A stretch of 8,495 bases of DNA, taken from NCBI GenBank assembly GCA_029287555.1, contig JARFQX010000733.1, positions 1-8,495 of the forward strand, given 5' to 3'. The first letter of the stretch is position 1. Each line of letters begins with the position of its first letter. A model generated the notes under the pieces. That model did not search any database, was not told the origin of the DNA, and saw nothing but the letters and a program-made list of their open reading frames with translations. The position numbers and the translations under genes are program-made. This document shows positions 1 to 7,597 of this stretch, piece after piece. This stretch comes from Rubripirellula sp. (GTDB lineage Bacteria; Planctomycetota; Planctomycetia; Pirellulales; Pirellulaceae).

Positions 1-747
1 GTGCGCCAGCACGAACTCCATCATGCTGCCTTGCATCGGAAAACCAAACCGGCTCCGAACGGAGGGAACGCTACTCATCGCGCACCAGAAATGATCGACG
101 TGACGCATCCCCTCTTTGTACCCGGCCGCCATCTCGGACCAGGACGCGTTGGAATGACCACAGGTGACCAAACATCCACGCTCAGTGGCATATCGGTAGA
201 AACTGGCGGCGCCTTCGAGTTCGGCCGCGCAGGTAGCGACAGCGATGATTCAGCTCTTGAAGTAGTCTCCGTACTCACTCGCCGCCGGCGCGCGACATTC
301 CGAAGGCTTGTGACAACCGACTTTTTCTTCAGCGAAGTAAGGGCCGTACAGGTGGACCCCACCGATCCTGGCCCCCGCCGCCGCGGTCCAACCCTCACGC
401 GTTGCCACGCAAGCATGGATCATGTCGTGAATCTGAGCAACGCTGCCCGTACTTGTCGTTGGAAACAGGGTGGTCGTTCCATGCCTCGCATGCGCTTGAC
501 AAACCGACTGCACCGCTTCGGTGGTCCCGTCCATGAAATCCGCACCCGCGCCACCGTGTACGTGGATGTCGACGAATCCGGGACAAACGTAGCCCCCTTG
601 AACGTCGACCATTTCGATGGTCTTGGGAATCCTGCTGCGGCCCGTCCCGACGTAGGTGATGCGTCCCTGGCGGCACACGACGACGCCGTTATCGATCATC
701 CGGTCCGGCAGCACGACATGTCCGCCCAAAAAACAAACGTCAGACAT
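1..747 (-). pseudogene. nagA: N-acetylglucosamine-6-phosphate deacetylase-like amidohydrolase, interrupted by in-frame TGA and cut by window edge
   Basis: NagA enzymes remove the acetyl group from GlcNAc-6-phosphate in the cytoplasm, feeding amino-sugar recycling or breakdown. Seen here: a small N-terminal beta region, then PGFVDIHVHGG with the amidohydrolase HxH pair (H62, H64), GTTTLFPTT at about 90-98, and GVHLYGPY at about 130-137. At codon 166 there is a TGA (250-252). The same frame continues without another stop to the window edge for 83 codons and carries more NagA motifs: CGHSNAS (His about 198) and HVDHFWCAMS (His about 219), the two expected metal-binding histidines. The usual family length is about 380-400 residues, so the 165-residue product alone would lack most of the barrel. 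One base change from GGA (Gly) would explain the stop. The ATG at 747 is chosen because it precedes the conserved start of the fold and has an AAGGT 9 nt upstream. Family HLEGP has Tyr for Glu here. It could be a true pseudogene or a sequencing error; family assignment is fairly sure. Confidence 0.8.
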
Positions 748-756
748 CGATCGATT

Positions 757-761
757 ACCTT
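757..761 (-). promoter_or_regulatory. Ribosome binding site for the nagA-like gene
   Basis: On the minus strand AAGGT lies 9 nt before the ATG at 747. It favours this start over in-frame starts further upstream (for example the one at 825), which would add a stretch rich in Arg and Ser with no resemblance to the family. Confidence 0.5.
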
Positions 762-849
762 GGAAGGAAAATGAGAGTCTTTGCCGCGGGCTCGGCGAGG
801 ACGCGCGGAACTTCACGCCAAGCAAGCGTAGCGGAAGACGACGCGTCGG

Positions 850-909
850 TCAGGCGGGAGCAGCATCGCTCAGGCAGAAGCAGCGTCGCTCCGGCGGAAA
901 CAGCAAGTT
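850..909. repeat. Three 20-bp tandem repeat units
   Basis: Units start at 850, 870 and 890. The first two (TCAGGCGGGAGCAGCATCGC and TCAGGCAGAAGCAGCGTCGC) agree at 17 of 20 positions. The third, starting TCCGGCGGAAACAGC, agrees with the second at 12 of its first 15 positions and then diverges. The 20-bp period is not a multiple of three, which argues against a coding role. Confidence 0.75.
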
Positions 910-917
910 GAAGCCGA

Positions 918-2105
918 CTACCGAAGGGGCTCGCCCCTCGGAGTCCACTCGGCGACCGCGTTGCCACGGTCGACCTTAATTCGCCCTCGACAACGCATCT
1001 CATCCTCCTCGGATCGCAGACGAACGTGGACGACGACTTCCTCTCCATCGGGTTGGCGATCCTGCCACGGAATCTGCACGTGGAGACCGCTGATCGGATC
1101 GGATCGGATTAGATCCGCGACTTGATCGGCAGCGAAATCCCACCGCCCCAAACGTCCCTCCTCCGACTCGTCCCGGTCCGCCTCGAAGATCACGATCGAA
1201 AGTTCGCCATCGACATCGTACTCGCTCAGGTCGAGCGGACGGCCAAGCTTATCCTGCACCGTGACGACCACCAGCATGTTCTCGATCTTGCCGTCGGTAA
1301 CGCTACCTCCCGAGAGACTTGGATGCAGCCGAAGCTGATCCGGCACCCCATGTCCATTTTGAACCGAATCGGGAAGCAGGATCTGTCCCGGAGGCTTCTC
1401 CTCCGGCTCTCCATCAAGCATCGACGGCGGCAGGATTTCTCCCGGCAGTTCAGGCGGGACTTCCGTATCGCGTTTGCCCGGTGGCTGGGGACCGCCAGGC
1501 GCCGGGAGCAGTTCTCCCGGATCGCTATCGTCTTGCGATGGCGATTGGGCTTCTCCCTCAACCTCGCTCGCCTTGTCATCTTTGAACGGATCACCCACCG
1601 AAGGAACATCCAGCTCCGAGGGCTGGGCAGGCTGCCCCTCGTCGACGATGTCACCCAGGTCTTCCAGTCCCTCGATGTCCGGAAGTTCCGGTGGAATCAG
1701 GTCGGCGGCGGTCCCGGGTCCCTCGTCGCCGGGCTGCCCGTCACGTGCTCGCCCGCCACCTGCTCGCCCGTCTCCCGCTTGCCCATCAGGGCGAGACCCG
1801 GAGTCGGTGGAGCGATCTCGAGCCGAGGGAACCGGACCGGGGATCGATTCGTACCGACCGGCATCGTCGGGCCGAACCTTCGAAGCGGCTTCACTCTTGA
1901 GCTTGATACGCTCCAACTTGTCGATCAGGACGCGATTGTGATAATCGGCCTCATAGAGTTGGTCCTCGAGGACTCGAATCTCGTGGGCCATTTTGGCTTG
2001 ATACATCTCGCGTTGGGCCCGCCCGCGGCATCCGACCGGCGCAGCGGCGACCAGCGGGGCCAGTAGCACCAAGATCGGGATGCGGTGGTGGAATCGGTGC
2101 GACAC
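918..2105 (-). CDS. Exported coiled-coil protein, probable lipoprotein, with acidic proline-rich linker
   Basis: The 395-residue product has no function I can name. It starts with a short basic region and a hydrophobic stretch (about residues 9-25) ending in PVGC, so Cys26 is a plausible lipid-attachment site. The lipobox is imperfect because Pro takes the usual Leu place. Residues about 33-75 are rich in heptad-like Leu, Ile and charged residues and should form a coiled coil. Residues about 80-270 are a long linker rich in Pro, Gly, Asp and Glu, including pentapeptide repeats. The last ~120 residues have alternating hydrophobic and charged residues and look like a beta-rich domain. The GTG at 2105 is chosen because it gives the signal peptide and no ATG lies in frame before the upstream stop; no good ribosome site is visible. 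The gene is divergent from the MoxR/Bat cluster. Similar coiled-coil lipoproteins are, as I recall, common in planctomycetes. Cell-envelope location is inference. Confidence 0.8.
   Translation of the reverse strand: MSHRFHHRIPILVLLAPLVAAAPVGCRGRAQREMYQAKMAHEIRVLEDQLYEADYHNRVLIDKLERIKLKSEAASKVRPDDAGRYESIPGPVPSARDRSTDSGSRPDGQAGDGRAGGGRARDGQPGDEGPGTAADLIPPELPDIEGLEDLGDIVDEGQPAQPSELDVPSVGDPFKDDKASEVEGEAQSPSQDDSDPGELLPAPGGPQPPGKRDTEVPPELPGEILPPSMLDGEPEEKPPGQILLPDSVQNGHGVPDQLRLHPSLSGGSVTDGKIENMLVVVTVQDKLGRPLDLSEYDVDGELSIVIFEADRDESEEGRLGRWDFAADQVADLIRSDPISGLHVQIPWQDRQPDGEEVVVHVRLRSEEDEMRCRGRIKVDRGNAVAEWTPRGEPLR
921..941 (-). other. Hairpin at the very end of the lipoprotein gene
   Basis: CCGA-GGGGC and GCCCC-TCGG can pair as an 8-bp stem with one bulged A around a tight CTCG loop. 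The stem spans the last seven codons (PRGEPLR) and abuts the TAG stop at 918-920. There is no T-run after it on the minus strand, so it is not a standard intrinsic terminator. It could slow 3' decay or mark the edge of the repeat element. Confidence 0.5.
1728..1787 (-). repeat. Four 15-bp units encoding pentapeptide repeats
   Basis: In the reading frame of the lipoprotein gene the units encode DGQAG, DGRAG, GGRAR and DGQPG, followed by a decayed DEGPG. The 15-bp period keeps the frame, so copy number could change without breaking the gene. It sits in the flexible linker between the coiled coil and the C-terminal domain. Confidence 0.75.
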
Positions 2106-2349
2106 GATAGGCCGTGGCTCGGCGCGAGTTCCAAAGGCTCCGCCGGCGGTTGGTCGACAGCGGACTAGTAGCGATTAACAAGCGGTCGGACTCTGGGTCA
2201 ACGGCGGATCGCCCACCCAGTAATGCAAGCAAATCGCATCCAGCCCGAAAAGCTGCCAGAATTCGACCTCTGCGAGGATTCGGATCGTAGCCAGCCATGA
2301 AGCCGAATCAACCAAATTCAGGATCTCATCCAATCAGGATCACGACGTG
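2106..2349. promoter_or_regulatory. Divergent intergenic region, likely promoters in both directions
   Basis: About 244 bp separate the GTG of the minus-strand lipoprotein gene from the ATG of moxR. Promoters for both must lie here or in the flanking genes. I see no convincing -35/-10 pair: TTGGTC (2150-2155) with GATTAA (2173-2178) has 17-bp spacing but matches the consensus poorly. No clear operator palindrome is visible. Confidence 0.4.

Positions 2350-2350
<1 letters not shown>
2297..2350 (+). CDS. Possible 17-codon leader ORF ending at the moxR start
   Basis: An ATG at 2297 opens a frame encoding MKPNQPNSGSHPIRITT, with a TGA at 2348-2350 that shares its A with the moxR ATG (TGATG). No strong ribosome site precedes it. 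The peptide has no run of one amino acid that would suggest attenuation. It may be chance; if translated it could couple to moxR. Confidence 0.2.
2336..2339 (+). promoter_or_regulatory. Ribosome binding site for moxR
   Basis: AGGA lies 10 nt before the ATG at 2350 and 7 nt before the adjacent in-frame GTG at 2347. Either start gives the same protein apart from one residue. I take the ATG. Confidence 0.5.
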
Positions 2351-3342
<992 letters not shown>

Positions 3343-3360
<18 letters not shown>

Positions 3361-3397
3361 TTCCAGTACCGATATCCAGTGCTGTGATTCCAGTGGC
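3343..3397 (+). repeat. 14-bp tandem repeat across the moxR stop codon
   Basis: GTGATTCCAGTACC occurs twice in a row and exactly (3343-3356, 3357-3370). A shortened, diverged copy follows (3371-3383) and then GTGATTCCAGTGGC (3384-3397). The first copy encodes the last residues of MoxR; the TGA stop is made by the C/G of one copy meeting the GTGA of the next. The repeat fills much of the 79-bp gap before the DUF58 gene. Confidence 0.9.
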
Positions 3398-3429
3398 GCA
3401 GGATGCGTACCTTCGCGCGGGAAACACCC

Positions 3430-3433
3430 GGAA
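3430..3433 (+). promoter_or_regulatory. Ribosome binding site for the DUF58 gene
   Basis: GGAA lies 6 nt before the ATG at 3440. The start fits the family, whose members begin shortly before the arginine-rich KIRRIQI segment. Confidence 0.4.
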
Positions 3434-3439
3434 CAAATC

Positions 3440-4315
3440 ATGATTCCACGCGAGATGATGCGGAAGATTCGCCGCATCCAGATCCACACCTCCCACATCG
3501 TCGACGACTTGTTGGCCGGCGGTTGGCATTCGGCTTTCAAAGGACGGGGAATCGAATTCGAAGAGGTCCGCCCGTACCAGGTCGGTGACGACGTGCGTTC
3601 CATTGACTGGAACGTGACGGCTCGCGCCGGCGAACCGTTCGTCAAACTGTTTCGCGAAGAGCGTGAGCTATCGGTGATGCTGTTGGTCGACTTGAGTGCC
3701 TCGCAAGACTTCGGAACGCAACAGCAAACCAAGCGAGAGTTGGTCACGGAGCTCGGTGCGACATTGGCCTTCAGCGCTATCAAGAATAACGACAAAGTGG
3801 GTTTGACCCTGTTCACCGACCAGGTTGAAAAGTCGCTGCCTCCACGCAAGGGCACCCGTTACGTGCTAAGGCTGATTCGCGAACTGCTCTATTGCACGCC
3901 GGTCGGGCGGGGAACCGATCTTCGCGTGGCGCTGGAGCACCTCAACCGCACCGCGTCTCGGCGAAGTGTTGTTTTCTTGATCAGCGATTTTCAAGACGCC
4001 GGTTTCGAAAAAACGTTGCGCGTGACGCGAAGGAAACACGACGTGATCCCGATGGTGGTCAGCGACCGGCGCGAGGCCGAACTTCCCAACGTGGGATTTC
4101 TCCGGTTACGTGATCCGGAGACGGGAAGATTGATCTCGATCGATACAGCCAGTTCGCGGCATCGACGCCTCTTTCGCGAAACCATGCATCGCCAGACCCA
4201 GCAGCGTCAAGATTTGTTTCGCCGCCTGGGGTTGCAGCCAATTCAGCTCCGGACTGGCCACGATTATGTCGAGCCGCTGCAGCGTTTCTTTCACCGTCGG
4301 GAGCGACAGCGGTGA
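3440..4315 (+). CDS. DUF58 domain protein (vWA-like), MoxR partner
   Basis: The 291-residue protein has the DUF58 signature: KGRGIEFEEVRPYQVGDDVRSIDW split over about residues 34-57, then NVTARAGEPFVK. After it comes a vWA-like fold with a metal-ion-dependent adhesion site: DLSAS (D84, S86, S88), Thr159 in GRGTD, and Asp183 in LISDFQD, so all MIDAS positions appear kept. No signal peptide or membrane segment is seen, so it should be cytoplasmic or membrane-associated through partners. DUF58 genes nearly always lie next to moxR, and the pair is thought to work together; the exact role is unknown. The stop overlaps the next gene's start (GTGA, 4312-4315), which indicates translational coupling with the BatD-like gene. 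Length is normal for short DUF58 proteins without N-terminal membrane helices. The last residues are arginine-rich. Confidence in the family is high. Confidence 0.95.
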   Translation: MIPREMMRKIRRIQIHTSHIVDDLLAGGWHSAFKGRGIEFEEVRPYQVGDDVRSIDWNVTARAGEPFVKLFREERELSVMLLVDLSASQDFGTQQQTKRELVTELGATLAFSAIKNNDKVGLTLFTDQVEKSLPPRKGTRYVLRLIRELLYCTPVGRGTDLRVALEHLNRTASRRSVVFLISDFQDAGFEKTLRVTRRKHDVIPMVVSDRREAELPNVGFLRLRDPETGRLISIDTASSRHRRLFRETMHRQTQQRQDLFRRLGLQPIQLRTGHDYVEPLQRFFHRRERQR

Positions 4316-5289
4316 GCGTATCGATTGCTTTGCGAATCGTCATGATGATCGGCGCATGCAAAACGTTGCCCGCCGCCACCCAACCGATCCCGACGGAGAA
4401 CGAGGTGGAGGTGACGGCCGAGTTGAGCGTCAAGACCATTCGAATCGCTGAACCGATTGAACTACGAGTGCAGGTTGATGCCCCGCGCGGAACTCGCGTT
4501 TCCCTGCGAAACGCCGAGTCGACGTTGGGCCAGTTTGACGTGGTCGATCGACGTCAATTCAACTCGCTTCCGATCGATGGTCAGTCGAATCGTCGAAGAT
4601 GGATTTTTGTGCTGACGCTGGAAACGCTCGAAACCGGTCAACTGCGAATCCCGGCTCTCGAAGTTGAATACGGATTGCCGGCAGCGCCAGCGGCAAGCTC
4701 ATCGAAGCCGATCCGCGCGATTGAGACTGAGCCGATTTCGATCACGGTCGAAAGTGTGCTCGAACCGAATCAAGATCCGAGAGTGATTCGTGACATCAAA
4801 GATGTCGCGGAATCGTCGTCGTTGGCCCCGCGTGAGAACCATGTAAAGTGGTTCGCCGTCGGTGGTGCCTCGTTGATCGCACTGGGATTATTCGCACGAT
4901 GGTGGTGGCGTCGCCAGCGGGGGATCGATCCGACGCATCAGGCCGAAGAAGCGATCACGTCAATCGAATCACAATTGGCGTCGAAGCGGATTTCCGCTTG
5001 TGATGCGTACGACGCGGCCTCTGCTGTGTTGCGTGAGTTGATCGAGCGAACCTTCGGCTTTCCGGCATCGGCGATGTCCACCGAGGAACTGCGGAGGGCC
5101 TTGACCGAAAGATCGTTTTCGACGTCGACGATCGATGGGATCGACAGTTTTCTGAGCGAAGCCGACGTGATGAAGTTCTCGGGTAGCGGAGCGGCCGAAA
5201 GGTCCGAAACGGGGTTTCCCGCCACGCGGGTGCGCGACTTGATCCGCGACATCAGCGAAGCGTCCCTGGCGAACGAGCAGGGGAATTAA
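4312..5289 (+). CDS. BatD-like membrane protein with exported beta domain
   Basis: The 325-residue protein starts with a hydrophobic stretch (about 4-22) that looks like a signal peptide, possibly cleaved after AAT. Residues about 30-150 form a beta-rich segment with the spacing seen in BatD-type exported domains (ELSVKTIRIAEPIELRVQV, then LETGQLRIPALEVEYG). One membrane helix follows at about 180-198, ending in WWWRRQR, then a mostly helical C-terminal part of about 120 residues. Predicted topology is beta domain outside, helices inside. It is shorter than classic BatD (usually over 500 residues) and resembles DUF4381-like or single-domain BatD proteins found in MoxR clusters. The GTG start is supported by the 4-nt overlap with the DUF58 stop; the later ATGs at residues 11-12 would break the signal peptide. 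Cys16 in MIGAC could be a lipobox, but the fit is weak. The batA-like gene follows after 6 nt. Its role is inferred from position. Confidence 0.8.
   Translation: MSVSIALRIVMMIGACKTLPAATQPIPTENEVEVTAELSVKTIRIAEPIELRVQVDAPRGTRVSLRNAESTLGQFDVVDRRQFNSLPIDGQSNRRRWIFVLTLETLETGQLRIPALEVEYGLPAAPAASSSKPIRAIETEPISITVESVLEPNQDPRVIRDIKDVAESSSLAPRENHVKWFAVGGASLIALGLFARWWWRRQRGIDPTHQAEEAITSIESQLASKRISACDAYDAASAVLRELIERTFGFPASAMSTEELRRALTERSFSTSTIDGIDSFLSEADVMKFSGSGAAERSETGFPATRVRDLIRDISEASLANEQGN
5279..5284 (+). promoter_or_regulatory. Ribosome binding site for the batA-like gene
   Basis: AGGGGA lies inside the last codons of the BatD-like gene, 11 nt before the ATG at 5296. The site and the 6-nt gap point to co-translation from one transcript. 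Confidence 0.55.
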
Positions 5290-5295
5290 AGCGAC

Positions 5296-6381
5296 ATGCT
5301 GCAACATCCGTGGTTCCTGCTGCTACTGGCGTTCCTTCCCCTGATCGCGTGGCGATTGTGGTCCAATCGACGTCGACGTCATGTGGCCTACAGTTCGGCC
5401 GCTTCGAACTGGCACGTGCGACCGAGTTGGCGTCAACGTTTAATGTGGATCCCCGCCGCGATGACCGTACTGGCCACGTCCTTGATGATCCTCTCGCTTG
5501 CCCGCCCCCGTATCGGTCGGGACCAGACGATTGTCTACTCCGAAGGAATCGCCATCGAATTGGTGGTCGATCGTTCAGGAAGCATGCAAGCGTTGGACTT
5601 CAAGATCGACGGCGCCCACGTGGATCGACTGACCGCGATCAAGCAGGTGGCTTCCAAGTTCGTGCTCGGTGATGAAGACTCCGACGGTGGAACGCTTCCG
5701 GGACGGATCAGCGATCTGGTTGGACTGGTGGCCTTCGCTGGATACGCCGATGCATTAACGCCGCTGACCTTGGATCACGGTTTCCTGGTTGATCAGCTCA
5801 AGCGAACCCAGATCGTCCGTCGCCGCGATGAAGATGGCACCGCCATTGGTGACGCGATCGCCTTGGCCGTCGACAAACTGAGCACGCTGGACGAGCGTCA
5901 GACGCAGGAAGTGAAGAGCAAAGTCATCATCCTGTTGACCGATGGGGAAAACACCGCCGGCGAGATCGAACCGATGCAGGCGGCTGAACTCGCAGCCACC
6001 ATGGGCATCAAGATCTACACGATCGGCGTCGGCACCAAAGGCCGGGCGCCGTTTCCCGTTCGTCGCACCCGCAGCGGTCAAATCCTCGTTCAGTACGAGT
6101 TTGTCAACATTGACGAGAAGACATTGCGGGCGATCGCCGAGGCGACCGATGGAAAGTACTTCCGCGCGACCGACACCTCGTCCCTGGAATCAATCTACGA
6201 AGAAATCGACCAGCTCGAAAAGACGAAGGTCGAAACGGAGCAGTTCGTTGACTACAAGGAAATGGCCATTCAATCGACGCGACTGGGCGGCTATCGTGTG
6301 CCGCCGTTGCTCTTGATCGCGCTTTGCCTGGTGGCGGCACGCGTCGTCTTGAATCACACGATCTTCCGCCAACTCGGATGA
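5296..6381 (+). CDS. batA: BatA-like membrane-anchored vWA protein
   Basis: The 361-residue protein has the BatA layout: membrane helix at about 6-23, a basic stretch RRRR, a second helix at about 50-69, then a vWA domain (about 85-305), and a C-terminal helix at about 335-352. The metal site is complete: DRSGSM (D92, S94, S96), Thr182 in DGTAIGDAI, and Asp216 in LLTDGEN. The N-terminal LQHPWFLLLL is typical of the family. BatA proteins are membrane proteins of the Bat (Bacteroides aerotolerance) group; the vWA domain is thought to bind partners through a divalent metal and to be acted on by MoxR. An insert of about 15 residues (GDEDSDGGTLPGRIS, about 125-139) interrupts the fold between early helices, as seen in some planctomycete members by recall. 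It lies between the BatD-like and batB-like genes in one direction. Stop to next start is 38 bp. Confidence in the family is high; the true function is not known. Confidence 0.93.
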   Translation: MLQHPWFLLLLAFLPLIAWRLWSNRRRRHVAYSSAASNWHVRPSWRQRLMWIPAAMTVLATSLMILSLARPRIGRDQTIVYSEGIAIELVVDRSGSMQALDFKIDGAHVDRLTAIKQVASKFVLGDEDSDGGTLPGRISDLVGLVAFAGYADALTPLTLDHGFLVDQLKRTQIVRRRDEDGTAIGDAIALAVDKLSTLDERQTQEVKSKVIILLTDGENTAGEIEPMQAAELAATMGIKIYTIGVGTKGRAPFPVRRTRSGQILVQYEFVNIDEKTLRAIAEATDGKYFRATDTSSLESIYEEIDQLEKTKVETEQFVDYKEMAIQSTRLGGYRVPPLLLIALCLVAARVVLNHTIFRQLG

Positions 6382-6419
6382 GGTACGGCTCCTGTTTCCC
6401 GGTTCCGATGTAACGTGCG

Positions 6420-7448
6420 ATGTATGAGATTGAATTCGGCAGTCTAGAAAGCCTCAACTGGATTTGGCTGGTGCTCGCCGTCGCCGTGGTAATGGTCATC
6501 GGTGCCACCTGGGCGCGTCGATCCGCGCTCCGCTTCGCATCTCAAGAAATGCTGGCTCGAATTCTTCCCCCGAAACGCTGGTGGCAAACAGCCATCGGCA
6601 ACCTGGCCTGCCTGGCTGCGCTGCTGCTGCTCGTCTTTTGCCTGGTTGATCCGCGCTGGGGCGAGGTCGAACGAAAGATCCCACAGCGGGGCATAGAAGT
6701 CATGTTCGTGCTGGACGTCTCACGGAGCATGCTGGCCGAAGATGCCACGCCCAACCGACTCGAGCGTGCCAAGCAAATGATCAAAGATGCCGTGGATGAA
6801 ATGGGGGGTGACCGAGTCGGATTGACAGTCTTTGCCGGGCAGGCTCGCCAACGCATTCCGATGACCAGTCACTACGAAGACTTCAAGCGGACACTCGACG
6901 AAGTGGGACCGAGCGACGTCGCGCGAGGCGGCTCGCGACTCGGTGACGCGATCGAGATTGCGTCGGAAGGATACCTCAGCCAGACAAACGATCATCGTGC
7001 GATGGTAATCCTGACCGACGGAGAGGACCAGGAAAGCGAGCCACGGAAGGTAGCCGAGAAGGTCCACGAGAAGTTGGGGATTCGAATTTTCACGATTGGG
7101 CTGGGGGACCTTCGCCAAGGGGCGCGAGTTCCAATCGATGACGGGGGCCGCCGGGACTACTTGCAGCACGAGGGCCAGCAGGTTTGGTCAAAGCTCGATG
7201 GCGAATTACTCGCCGAAATCGCCCAAGCGACCTCCGGCGCTTACATTCCCGCGGGTACGAAGCAAGTCAACATGGCGGATGTGTATTACGGATACATCGC
7301 CAACATCAAGCCAACCGACTTCGAATTCGCAACGATCAATCGCCTTGAGGCGCGCTACCAGTGGTTGCTCGCACCGGCCCTGCTGTTGCTCTTGATCGAG
7401 ATCGCGGTTGGAAGTTGGCCCGCGCGGGGACGAAGCCGCCAGGATTAG
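6420..7448 (+). CDS. batB: BatB-like membrane-anchored vWA protein
   Basis: The 342-residue protein has membrane helices at about 13-30 and 58-76, a vWA domain at about 90-295, and a C-terminal helix at about 316-333. The metal site reads DVSRSM (D99, S101, S103), Ser172 in GGSRLGDAI where the canonical site has Thr, and Asp200 in ILTDGED. The LAEDATPNRLERAK segment after the metal loop is characteristic of BatB (compare D-x-x-P-x-R-L-x-R-A-K). It is the second vWA protein of the cluster and would pair with the BatA-like protein in the membrane. No TPR domain is fused at the C-terminus, and no TPR gene follows. The ATG at 6420 has no clear ribosome site; a start-stop pair (ATGTAA, 6408-6413) sits just upstream, so initiation may depend on reinitiation or coupling. 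Confidence in the family is high. Confidence 0.93.
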   Translation: MYEIEFGSLESLNWIWLVLAVAVVMVIGATWARRSALRFASQEMLARILPPKRWWQTAIGNLACLAALLLLVFCLVDPRWGEVERKIPQRGIEVMFVLDVSRSMLAEDATPNRLERAKQMIKDAVDEMGGDRVGLTVFAGQARQRIPMTSHYEDFKRTLDEVGPSDVARGGSRLGDAIEIASEGYLSQTNDHRAMVILTDGEDQESEPRKVAEKVHEKLGIRIFTIGLGDLRQGARVPIDDGGRRDYLQHEGQQVWSKLDGELLAEIAQATSGAYIPAGTKQVNMADVYYGYIANIKPTDFEFATINRLEARYQWLLAPALLLLLIEIAVGSWPARGRSRQD

Positions 7449-7482
7449 AGAGGGGTTGCGCAAGGATGATTTGACCTTCTTT

Positions 7483-7530
7483 CTCGTACTCGTGCTCGTA
7501 CTCGTGCTCGTACTCGTGCTCGTGCTCGTG
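7483..7530. repeat. CTCGTR hexamer array, eight units
   Basis: Eight consecutive hexamers alternate between CTCGTA and CTCGTG (A,G,A,G,A,G,G,G), followed by a broken copy CTCGAC (7531-7536). The alternation makes part of it a 12-bp higher-order repeat. It lies 35 bp after the batB stop. Confidence 0.97.
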
Positions 7531-7597
7531 CTCGACTCAGCGAAGCAGTGCTCGTCATCGGAGGGATCATCAAGAACCCCGTCAATCGATTCGATCC

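Larger units (their letters stand above)
755..941. repeat. Probable dispersed intergenic repeat element
   Basis: This spacer between two minus-strand genes is GC-rich and structured. It holds three 20-bp tandem units (850-909) and ends at a hairpin (921-941) that overlaps the end of the upstream gene. It has a long open frame on the minus strand, but the translation looks like low-complexity shadow coding. From memory, similar translated strings recur in hypothetical proteins from Rhodopirellula-type genomes, so I infer an interspersed element. That is recall, not a search result, and the boundaries are approximate. Confidence 0.35.

Noticed and set aside
250..252. Selenocysteine at the nagA TGA
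   Set aside because: The site is not a known selenocysteine position in this family, a Gly codon explains it by one base change, and I see no convincing SECIS-like hairpin right after it.
1..774. Long plus-strand open frame (257 codons) opposite the nagA-like gene
   Set aside because: It is antisense to a frame with clear amidohydrolase motifs, and its own translation has no recognisable domain and a composition rich in Arg, His and Thr. GC-rich codon use opens such frames.
1090..1111. Short GATCG-type tandem repeat
   Set aside because: It lies inside the lipoprotein coding frame, is only about four short units, and encodes ordinary residues of the C-terminal domain.
1122..2066. Plus-strand open frame (314 codons) opposite the lipoprotein gene
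   Set aside because: The minus-strand frame has a signal peptide, coiled coil and ordered linker; the plus-strand product has no signal, motif or good ribosome site.
2150..2178. Sigma-70 promoter TTGGTC-17-GATTAA before moxR
   Set aside because: Spacing is right but both boxes match the consensus poorly; chance matches of this quality are common.
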